A stretch of DNA of 6,894 nt from JBFYKJ01 sp041306005 (GTDB lineage: Archaea > Altiarchaeota > Altiarchaeia > JAFGQM01). Positions 1-4,465 of the stretch are shown here, in pieces (position 1 is the first letter of the stretch; each line of letters starts with the position of its first letter). The notes below the pieces were generated by a model that had not been told where the DNA came from, did not search any database, and worked only from the letters and a program-made list of their open reading frames with translations. The DNA lies in contig JBFYKJ010000076.1 of NCBI GenBank assembly GCA_041306005.1, positions 1 through 6,894 of the forward strand. Direction: 5' to 3'. A program made the position numbers and the translations under genes.

Positions 1-66
1 CGAAGTCGACATCTGGCCAAGGCCGAACAGGTCCGCGAGCAGCACGCTTGTAAACAGCTGGAGCAT
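1..66 (-). CDS. possible N-terminus of a hydrophobic protein, cut by the left edge
   Basis: Reading leftward from an ATG at 66 there are 22 open codons to the window edge, beginning MLQLFTSVLLADLFG. The start is hydrophobic, as in a membrane or exported protein, and the codon just two before the ATG is a stop, so the ATG is the first possible start in this frame. A T-rich element at 96-110 lies about 30 nt upstream, in the right place for an archaeal TATA box. Nothing about function can be seen. The same bases are also open on the plus strand in frame 1 (26 codons ending in TAA at 79-81), so a plus-strand C-terminus is a real alternative. The call is tentative. Confidence 0.33.
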   Translation of the reverse strand, partial: MLQLFTSVLLADLFGLGQMSTS

Positions 67-95
67 CTGTTATCGTGCTAATTAACGGGTGCCGG

Positions 96-110
96 TTAAA
101 AAAACAAAAG
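96..110 (-). terminator. T-tract downstream of the DUF429 gene, or TATA element of the edge gene
   Basis: On the minus strand this reads CTTTTGTTTTTTTAA. Archaeal intrinsic termination depends mainly on T-tracts in the non-template strand, and this tract lies downstream of the DUF429 gene's stop. It also sits about 30 nt before the ATG at 66 and could serve that gene as a TATA box. The sequence does not say which role applies. Confidence 0.4.
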
Positions 111-140
111 CGGGCTATGTCAAGGCCCATGCTCCCAAGT

Positions 141-159
141 GGTGCGGCGGGGCCGCACC
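141..159. repeat. perfect 8-bp inverted repeat, GGG loop
   Basis: GGTGCGGC (141-148) pairs perfectly with GCCGCACC (152-159) around a 3-nt loop, inside a very GC-rich spacer. The 9-mer GCACCGGCG occurs at 155-163 and again at 173-181. On the minus strand the hairpin lies between the DUF429 stop and the T-tract at 96-110, so it may protect or terminate that mRNA. No tRNA or known ncRNA signature was seen here. Confidence 0.5.
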
Positions 160-223
160 GGCGGGCGCGGCTGCACCGGCGCGGCAGGGGGCGTATTGGC
201 GCGGAGGGGCCGCGGGTGCGGAG

Positions 224-796
224 TCAAACCTTTGGAACGGCGATCTTCCCTTCCTCGTCGCCCACCTCGGCCGCCTTCCCCTGCGCGTGGAGGAACCCGG
301 CAAGGGCCGCGCATATGGCGTCGAGCTCGTCGCGCTTGAGCATCCGCGACTTCAAATCCCCCTCAAGCATCGCCGCAAGCCTCTTTTGCATCGCGGAGTC
401 GCCCTTGTCGTAAATGCCCAAGATCTTCGCAGTGGCGTTGTTGCAGACCTCGATGACTTTGAATTCCTTCCTCAGCTCCGCCCCCAGTTTGACGCCCCGG
501 TCCACCAGGCAGGCCATGCCCCTCAGGTTCTGCGGCAGGGCCCCATATTGCTTTAGCTCCTCGTCCGCCAGGCGCATGTAGCCGTTGTTGGCCCGCGTGA
601 GGGGGGCGTCGATAGCAACCAGGTCGGGATTGGCCAGACGGCACTGCAAGAGTATGTCCGCGTCCCCCTTCAGCAGGGCCGTATTCACCTTTTTCTCCGC
701 CCCGCCGCCGACGAGCAGGCAAAAGCCGGTGTCGTTCTTCTCGCTGCCCGCAAGGTCGATGCCGACCACCCGGGATGTCTTTTCCGCACCGCCCAT
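224..796 (-). CDS. DUF429-type predicted nuclease (RNase H fold)
   Basis: A 190-aa protein resembling the DUF429/COG2410 family of predicted nucleases with an RNase H-like fold; no reaction is established for the family. The fold hallmarks are visible: a first strand with VVGIDLAGS (Asp14), a second acidic strand DLVAIDAPLT (Asp63), Glu116 in KVIEV, and a C-terminal helix DELDAICAAL with Asp157 and Asp159. These are plausible metal-binding carboxylates. No signal peptide or membrane segment is present, so it is cytoplasmic. It is transcribed divergently from the ferredoxin gene across a 75-nt AT-rich spacer. The start is uncertain. ATG 796 is the longest choice, but the best TATA-like box (801-810) abuts it, which would fit a GTG start at codon 10 (769), immediately before the conserved GIDLAGS, better. 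Family assignment is fairly good; biological role unknown. Confidence 0.8.
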   Translation of the reverse strand: MGGAEKTSRVVGIDLAGSEKNDTGFCLLVGGGAEKKVNTALLKGDADILLQCRLANPDLVAIDAPLTRANNGYMRLADEELKQYGALPQNLRGMACLVDRGVKLGAELRKEFKVIEVCNNATAKILGIYDKGDSAMQKRLAAMLEGDLKSRMLKRDELDAICAALAGFLHAQGKAAEVGDEEGKIAVPKV

Positions 797-800
797 AGCT

Positions 801-810
801 TATTTATATC
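801..810 (-). promoter_or_regulatory. TATA-like box for the DUF429 gene
   Basis: Minus-strand GATATAAATA matches the archaeal TATA consensus well. It is centred only about 9 nt before the ATG at 796 but about 36 nt before the GTG at 769, which bears on the true translation start. Confidence 0.4.
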
Positions 811-841
811 TTAAGCGGATAATAACCCCAACTTTTAATGA

Positions 842-850
842 TTTTTAAAA
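842..850 (+). promoter_or_regulatory. TATA-like box for the ferredoxin-GGR operon
   Basis: TTTTTAAAA is centred 26 nt upstream of the ferredoxin ATG. That spacing puts the transcription start at or next to the start codon, that is, a leaderless mRNA. No Shine-Dalgarno sequence precedes the ATG, which agrees with this. Confidence 0.55.
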
Positions 851-871
851 GTTGATTTTCCAAATAGCAAA

Positions 872-1048
872 ATGGTTGCAGTCAACGACCACGAGGTGTG
901 CATCCACTGCGGCGGGTGCGTAGGCGTCTGCCCGGCGGATGCCATAACACTGGAGGAGAACACTATAGCCGTCGACAAAAAGAAGTGCGTGAATTGTGGA
1001 AACTGCGTGAAGATGTGCCCGGTCAGGGCGATGCAGATAAAAAAGTAA
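872..1048 (+). CDS. 2[4Fe-4S] ferredoxin
   Basis: A 58-aa protein with two classical cluster motifs: Cys10-x2-Cys13-x2-Cys16-x3-Cys20-Pro and Cys39-x2-Cys42-x2-Cys45-x3-Cys49-Pro. The two halves are near-symmetric, as in clostridial-type 8Fe ferredoxins, and the length is typical (55-60 aa). It is a soluble low-potential one-electron carrier. It lies 39 nt upstream of geranylgeranyl reductase on the same strand, with no separate promoter visible between them, so the two are probably one transcript. In Methanosarcina acetivorans a ferredoxin encoded next to GGR supports full reduction of archaeal lipids when both are expressed in E. coli. By analogy this protein is the likely electron donor to the downstream enzyme. 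The start is the ATG with a TATA box 26 nt upstream. Confidence 0.95.
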   Translation: MVAVNDHEVCIHCGGCVGVCPADAITLEENTIAVDKKKCVNCGNCVKMCPVRAMQIKK

Positions 1049-1087
1049 TGCCCATGCTAATAATCACCGAGTGCGAAACACCTTAAA

Positions 1088-2290
1088 ATGAGCGAGTTTG
1101 ACTACGACGCCATCGTCGTCGGTGCGGGGCCCGCAGGCAGCATGGCCGCAAAGACCATGGCAGAGCGGGGCATGCACGTCCTGGTCTTGGAAAAGGACGC
1201 CGAGATAGGCGCGCCGAAAAGATGCGCCGAGGGCCTTAGCATGAAGGGCTTTGAGCGCGCGGGCATAAAGTACAGCCCGAAGTACTGCGCGCAGGAAATA
1301 AGGGGCTTGACGCTCTGGGCCCCAAACGGGAAATCGGTCAGCTTCGCAAAGGACGAGACCTGGGGATACGTCCTGGAAAGAAAGGTCTTCGAGAAGCATT
1401 TGGCAAAAGACGCCATCAAGGCGGGCGCCGACTACATGGTCAGGGCTTCGGTTTATGATTTAATCAAGAAAGGCGGCAAGCCGCAGGGGGTAAAAGTGAA
1501 CTACCTGGGCGATGACATGTCATTCACCGCGCCGCTCATAATCGGCGCCGACGGGACGGAATCAAAAGTCGGCAGGATGGCCGGCCTTCGGACGGTCAAC
1601 AAGATCAACGACTACATCTCGGGCTACCAGTACGAGATGGCGGGCTGCGAGGGCATCGACGCAGACAAGATACACATGTGGTTCAGCACAAAGACGGTGC
1701 CCAAGGGATACCTCTGGGCATTCCCAAAGGGCGATGATTTGATAAACGTGGGCATAGGCATAATAGCCACCGAGAACGCGAAGACGAGCGCACGAAGGTA
1801 CCTGGACAGTTTCATCGCATCCCACCCGGAGCACTTCAGGGGCGCCTCGCCGGTAGAGGTCAACGCGGGGGGCATCCCGGTCTGCGGGAAGATCGACGAC
1901 CCGTTCGTGGCGGATAACATAGCGCTTGTGGGCGACTCAGCCCACCAGGTCAGCCCCATACACGGCGGCGGCATGTCAACCAATTTGTACGCCGCCCAGA
2001 TACTGGGCAAGGTCGCCGCCGAAGGCCACAAGAAGAAAGACTACTCAAAGAAGCAGCTTATGAAGTACGAGAAGGAATGGCGCGACACCGACGGCAAGAA
2101 GATGATAAAGCACTACAAGCTCAGGATGTTCGTCGAGAGCCTGGGCGACGAGGACTTCAACTGGTTCGCGGACAACATGAAGCCCTCTATGGTCGAGGAG
2201 ATCCAGCACGGCAAGACGGGCTTTATCCTGAAGATGCTCGTGAAGAAGCCGAAGATGTTTGTCTACGCGAAGAAGTATTTGAGCGCGTGA
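1088..2290 (+). CDS. geranylgeranyl reductase family protein (archaeal lipid saturation)
   Basis: A 400-aa FAD-dependent oxidoreductase of the geranylgeranyl reductase family, normal length. It most likely hydrogenates the double bonds of the geranylgeranyl chains of digeranylgeranylglyceryl ether lipids, acting at the cytoplasmic membrane face. Visible hallmarks are: the N-terminal Rossmann motif GAGPAG (12-17) with the acidic end of strand 2 at Glu35; the KRCAEGLS segment (44-51), whose Cys46 matches a cysteine conserved in archaeal GGRs; the DG motif IGADGTESKVGR (152-163); the family-defining YxWxFP-x8-GxG motif (Tyr208, Trp210, Phe212, Pro213, Gly222, Gly224) that shapes the lipid pocket; and the second FAD motif ALVGDSAHQVSPIHGGG (279-295). 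The C-terminus (311-400) is Lys-rich and may contact membrane phosphates. It follows the ferredoxin gene by 39 nt, its probable reductant. Which lipid and how many double bonds are reduced cannot be read from sequence. Confidence 0.93.
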   Translation: MSEFDYDAIVVGAGPAGSMAAKTMAERGMHVLVLEKDAEIGAPKRCAEGLSMKGFERAGIKYSPKYCAQEIRGLTLWAPNGKSVSFAKDETWGYVLERKVFEKHLAKDAIKAGADYMVRASVYDLIKKGGKPQGVKVNYLGDDMSFTAPLIIGADGTESKVGRMAGLRTVNKINDYISGYQYEMAGCEGIDADKIHMWFSTKTVPKGYLWAFPKGDDLINVGIGIIATENAKTSARRYLDSFIASHPEHFRGASPVEVNAGGIPVCGKIDDPFVADNIALVGDSAHQVSPIHGGGMSTNLYAAQILGKVAAEGHKKKDYSKKQLMKYEKEWRDTDGKKMIKHYKLRMFVESLGDEDFNWFADNMKPSMVEEIQHGKTGFILKMLVKKPKMFVYAKKYLSA

Positions 2291-2296
2291 GCGCGT
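2281..2296 (+). repeat. tandem 8-bp duplication across the GGR stop codon
   Basis: GAGCGCGT occurs twice back to back. The reading frame stops at the TGA made at the junction. Without the second copy the frame would stop at the same codon position with TAG, so the duplication does not change the protein. Confidence 0.7.
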
Positions 2297-2299
2297 AGG

Positions 2300-2330
2300 C
2301 CGCTTGCCAAAGCCCGGACAAGCGGGGCTT
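2300..2330 (+). terminator. competing hairpins after the GGR gene, possible terminator
   Basis: CCGCTTG (2300-2306) pairs with CAAGCGG (2319-2325), 7 bp with a 12-nt loop. Within the same stretch AAGCCC (2310-2315) pairs with GGGCTT (2325-2330), 6 bp. The two stems are mutually exclusive at one base or could form a pseudoknot. They begin 10 nt after the stop codon, and a short T-tract follows at 2355-2359. A 3'-end structure is likely; a terminator role is inferred. Confidence 0.42.
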
Positions 2331-2352
2331 AAGCGAATGCATAAGTTCCTAA

Positions 2353-2361
2353 GGTTTTTAT
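2353..2361 (+). promoter_or_regulatory. T-rich element: TATA box of the NYN-PLD genes and/or GGR terminator tract
   Basis: GGTTTTTAT is the most TATA-like stretch before the NYN gene. A start about 26 nt beyond its centre would fall near 2384, just before the ATG at 2386 of a 7-codon frame (MSPGVLP, stop), and leave a leader of about 76 nt before the NYN ATG. The T-run could instead end transcription from GGR. Confidence 0.38.
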
Positions 2362-2392
2362 CCTCAAACCCCTAAATCTTACAAAATGAGCC

Positions 2393-2427
2393 CGGGCGTT
2401 CTCCCTTGACGGGACAAAGGACGCCCG
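2393..2427 (+). promoter_or_regulatory. leader hairpin 1 upstream of the NYN gene
   Basis: CGGGCGT (2393-2399) is perfectly complementary to ACGCCCG (2421-2427). An inner stem TCCC (2402-2405) with GGGA (2411-2414) closes a 5-nt loop. It lies wholly in the predicted 5' leader of the NYN mRNA. Pairing is read directly from the sequence; function is unknown. Confidence 0.45.
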
Positions 2428-2439
2428 ATGTTCAATCTC

Positions 2440-2468
2440 CCTCCATAGTCCAAACCAGTGTATGGAGG
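2440..2468 (+). promoter_or_regulatory. hairpin enclosing the NYN start codon
   Basis: CCTCCATA (2440-2447) and TATGGAGG (2461-2468) form a perfect 8-bp inverted repeat with a 13-nt loop. The ATG at 2462 is inside the 3' arm, so the start codon is base-paired whenever the stem forms. That arrangement could hold down translation of the NYN gene, and through the overlap also the PLD gene. Confidence 0.5.
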
Positions 2469-3046
2469 ATGCGTACGTGTTTATAGACGGGGCCTATCTA
2501 TCTCTCATAGCTAAGCATCTGTTTGGGGACAAGCCGCCAGCTTTTGATTTGGCAAAGTTTGCTGAAACATTAGCTAAGCTCCAAGGCATGTGCCTCAAAG
2601 CGACTTTCTACTACACCGCCTCGCCTTACCAAAGCTCAAAACCGACTAGCCAGGAAGCTAGGCGGCGTGCCAACTACGACAAGTTCGTTTTCAGGCTAAA
2701 AAAGCTGCCCGATTTCTTTGTCCGGGAGGGCAGATGCCCGAGCATTGACGGCAAGTTTGCCCAGAAAGGGGTTGACACCCTGATTACCATAGATCTTATG
2801 CGCGTTCCGGAATCGAACGTCGCTAAAAACGCGATATTGGTCCTTTGCGATACTGATTTTGTGCCGATACTAAAGGAGCTTAGTTCAAACAAGTCGGTTT
2901 GTACTATCTTGTATTATTTTTCCGATAGGATCCGGAACTCGCGTTTTTCGATGTCTAACCATCTGCGCGCCGTATGCGACAGATGCGTACTTCTGGATAA
3001 AAGCCACTTCGAGGCTGCCATACTCAACAAACAAAATGACCTATGA
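2462..3046 (+). CDS. NYN-domain (PIN-like, LabA/DUF88) predicted ribonuclease
   Basis: A 194-aa protein that is almost entirely one NYN domain, a PIN-related fold of metal-dependent RNases. The first strand reads YVFIDGAYL with Asp9; KGVDTLITIDLM follows at 102-113 with Asp105 and Asp111; LVLCDTDFVPILKEL (126-140) supplies Asp130 and Asp132 in the place of the usual GDSDF. These Asp residues are the expected Mg/Mn ligands, so the site looks intact. RNA cleavage is inferred from the family, and the target is unknown. No membrane segment. Hand-counted GC at third positions is 19 of the first 40 codons, against 33 of 40 in GGR, so it looks recently acquired or under unusual constraint. Its end overlaps the PLD gene by 11 nt, implying coupled translation. 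The ATG is held in an inverted repeat (2440-2468). No Shine-Dalgarno precedes it. Confidence 0.85.
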   Translation: MEDAYVFIDGAYLSLIAKHLFGDKPPAFDLAKFAETLAKLQGMCLKATFYYTASPYQSSKPTSQEARRRANYDKFVFRLKKLPDFFVREGRCPSIDGKFAQKGVDTLITIDLMRVPESNVAKNAILVLCDTDFVPILKELSSNKSVCTILYYFSDRIRNSRFSMSNHLRAVCDRCVLLDKSHFEAAILNKQNDL

Positions 3047-3620
3047 TTTAAGACGAAGTCCGCTCCTCCTGGTTTGCATAGGCTTTCTTTCCGGGCTAGC
3101 GGTCGCCGAGGCCGCATATTATCTCCTCACCCCGGTCGTCCTCGCCGACGGCGCAGTGAGCGTCCTGACTGACAGGGACTACTACGCTGAAGTCTCATCC
3201 CTCCTCGCGAATTCCCGGGAAAGCATCCACATGCTTATGTTCTCGGCAAACCCCCAGGACCCGGAGGCGAAGGCGGACAGCGGGGGCAAGGTCAGCGACG
3301 CCCACGTGGACCGCCTGATGCAGCAGCTCGCAGCCGCAAAGAACCGGGGCGTTGACGTCCGGGTCGCCATGGACGCGTGGCCAGAGGGCAACGACAGGGC
3401 CGAGAAGTATCTTAAGGACAATAACATCCCGGTCAGGTTAATAAAGTCCGACGGCACGATGCACTCAAAGCTGATAGTCATAGACGGCAGGATAGTAGTC
3501 GTCGGCTCGACGAACTGGTCGTACCACAGCATAGACAAGAACAACGAGGCTAATGTGGTGATCAGCGATGCGAGGATAGCTGCGCTGTTCGGGGACTACT
3601 TCTCCCGGGTGGCCGGTTAA
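3036..3620 (+). CDS. membrane-anchored phospholipase D/Nuc-like protein, single HKD motif
   Basis: A 194-aa protein with an N-terminal hydrophobic segment (about 9-31) after a short basic head (RR at 6-7), then a PLD-like domain (about 40-194). One complete catalytic motif is present: His143-x-Lys145-x4-Asp150-x6-Gly157-Ser158-x-Asn160. Family members with a single HKD, such as bacterial Nuc endonucleases, build the active site as a homodimer, so dimerisation is expected here. Substrates in the family are nucleic acids or phospholipids; a Nuc-like DNase/RNase is the nearest guess. The anchor probably places the domain outside the cytoplasm. The ATG at 3036 overlaps the last 11 nt of the NYN gene and no later ATG precedes the membrane segment, so the start is well fixed. 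The first 40 codons have mixed third-position use (25 of 40 G/C) and the next 40 look native (32 of 40). Confidence 0.88.
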   Translation: MTYDLRRSPLLLVCIGFLSGLAVAEAAYYLLTPVVLADGAVSVLTDRDYYAEVSSLLANSRESIHMLMFSANPQDPEAKADSGGKVSDAHVDRLMQQLAAAKNRGVDVRVAMDAWPEGNDRAEKYLKDNNIPVRLIKSDGTMHSKLIVIDGRIVVVGSTNWSYHSIDKNNEANVVISDARIAALFGDYFSRVAG

Positions 3621-3671
3621 GCTCAGACTGCAGACCCAAAGCGAGGGCCGCAGGCCGTAATCCGGAGACGG

Positions 3672-4001
3672 TTAACTTCGTCCCCAGACTTTTGCAAACA
3701 GCCTGCCGATGCCGGCTTTGCTCCTTGCCCTGTTTGTGAGCTCCTTCTCCAGCTTGTCAAAAGCCTTCTTCACCGCCATGTGGAACTCCCAGTCGGTCAC
3801 CTCGGCGTCGCCGACGACCCTGCTCCCCTTCTCGGCGCGCAGTATCGCGGTGTATTTGGCCCTGCCGCCGGCCTTCTTATGCATCTTCAGGTCTATGTGC
3901 AAAACATCAGCATCATACTCCCTGACAAACTTGTCGGCGTAGATGTTCACCTGCGCTTTTTCCTCGTCATCAAGCTTCATACCCGCGAATTGGACGTCCA
4001 T
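3672..4001 (-). CDS. HPF/RaiA-like ribosome hibernation factor (S30AE-type domain)
   Basis: A 109-aa protein resembling the N-terminal domain of hibernation promotion factor/RaiA (YfiA), which binds in the small-subunit decoding channel and silences ribosomes in stress. The expected beta-alpha-beta-beta-beta-alpha order can be traced: an N-terminal strand, helix EEKAQVNIYADKFVREY (13-29), strand VLHIDLKMHKK (33-43), strand KYTAILRAE (49-57), and a last helix with the typical AVKKAFDKLEKEL pattern (76-88). The tail (89-109) is basic (RARSK, WGRS), suiting rRNA contact. It is the short form, without the long-HPF dimerisation domain. The gene is divergent from the SSB gene and convergent with the PLD gene. 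An AT-rich box centred 31 nt before the ATG suggests a leaderless or near-leaderless mRNA. The similarity is structural and moderate; another RNA-binding protein of this fold cannot be excluded. Confidence 0.7.
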   Translation of the reverse strand: MDVQFAGMKLDDEEKAQVNIYADKFVREYDADVLHIDLKMHKKAGGRAKYTAILRAEKGSRVVGDAEVTDWEFHMAVKKAFDKLEKELTNRARSKAGIGRLFAKVWGRS

Positions 4002-4027
4002 GACCTTGTTTGCAGGCGGGTCAAGAA

Positions 4028-4045
4028 AAATTTAAACTTTTTAAG
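4028..4045. promoter_or_regulatory. AT-rich divergent promoter core between the hibernation factor and SSB
   Basis: AAATTTAAA (4028-4036) is centred 31 nt before the minus-strand ATG at 4001. The overlapping CTTTTTAAG (4037-4045) is centred about 40 nt before the plus-strand ATG at 4081. Both are TATA-like, so the two genes probably share this core. GGAG at 4066-4069, 11 nt before ATG 4081, is a weak Shine-Dalgarno candidate. Confidence 0.45.
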
Positions 4046-4080
4046 CATGACCCTGGAAATTACCCCGGAGTTTCCTAAAA

Positions 4081-4371
4081 ATGAAAATAAAGGAGCTTAA
4101 AGCCCGGATGGGCAACGTCAACATAGACGTGGAAGTGGTCTCCGTGAGCGAGCCTCGCGAGTTCGAGAAGTACGGCAAGGCGGGCAAGGTTGCGACCGCG
4201 AAAGTCAAGGACGACAGCGGCCAGATAGACTTGTCCCTCTGGAACGAGCAGTGTGATGAGGTGCAAGCCGGCGACACGGTCAAGATAACCAACGGCTACG
4301 TCTCCGAGTGGCAGAGCAACCTGCAGCTCACCGCGGGCAAGTTCGGCACGCTGACCATAATAAAGAAGTAA
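4081..4371 (+). CDS. single OB-fold ssDNA-binding protein (archaeal SSB/RPA-like)
   Basis: A 96-aa protein consisting of one nucleic-acid-binding OB fold. The recognisable run is: strand 1 VNIDVEVVSVSEPREF (13-28), strands 2-3 VATAKVKDDSGQIDLSLW (37-54), then the GD turn before VKITNGYVSEW (67-77) and LQLTAGKFGTLTII (81-94). The pattern D(D/E)(S/T)G-x-(I/V)-x-L-x-L-W followed by GD-x-V-x-I-x-N-G is that of the crenarchaeal SSB and RPA70 OB folds. Trp54, Trp77 and Phe28 are candidate base-stacking residues. It presumably protects ssDNA in replication and repair. It lacks the acidic C-terminal tail of Sulfolobus SSB (about 148 aa), which recruits partner proteins there. It is divergent from the hibernation factor gene; the transporter starts 94 nt downstream on the same strand without an evident terminator between. 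Confidence 0.87.
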   Translation: MKIKELKARMGNVNIDVEVVSVSEPREFEKYGKAGKVATAKVKDDSGQIDLSLWNEQCDEVQAGDTVKITNGYVSEWQSNLQLTAGKFGTLTIIKK

Positions 4372-4465
4372 AGGCGCGCCCGGGGCACGCTTGCTGGTGT
4401 GCTCCGGCAGCTTTGGCGCTTTTAGCGGCGGCCCCGGCCCGCTGTGCACCCAGTCGCAACCGCCC

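Noticed and set aside
346..360. TTCAAATCC resembling a tRNA T-loop
   Set aside because: It lies inside the DUF429 coding region and no acceptor or anticodon stems can be built around it.
89..556. Long plus-strand frame antisense to the DUF429 gene
   Set aside because: Arg/Pro/Ala-rich translation without domain signs; it mirrors the codon bias of the minus-strand gene, which has clear family motifs.
1624..2031. Minus-strand 135-codon frame inside the geranylgeranyl reductase gene
   Set aside because: It covers the GGR lipid and FAD motifs on the other strand and shows no family features.
2386..2409. Short frame MSPGVLP as a gene
   Set aside because: Only seven codons; kept as a leader element because the placement fits, but there is no evidence it is translated.
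3646..3656. GGCC-GCA-GGCC hairpin between the convergent PLD and hibernation factor genes
   Set aside because: Only 4 bp with no T-tract; expected by chance in GC-rich sequence.
4391..4465. N-terminal extension of the transporter from TTG 4391
   Set aside because: A low-complexity Gly/Pro/Ser stretch before a natural Met and first helix; no promoter or ribosome site supports it.
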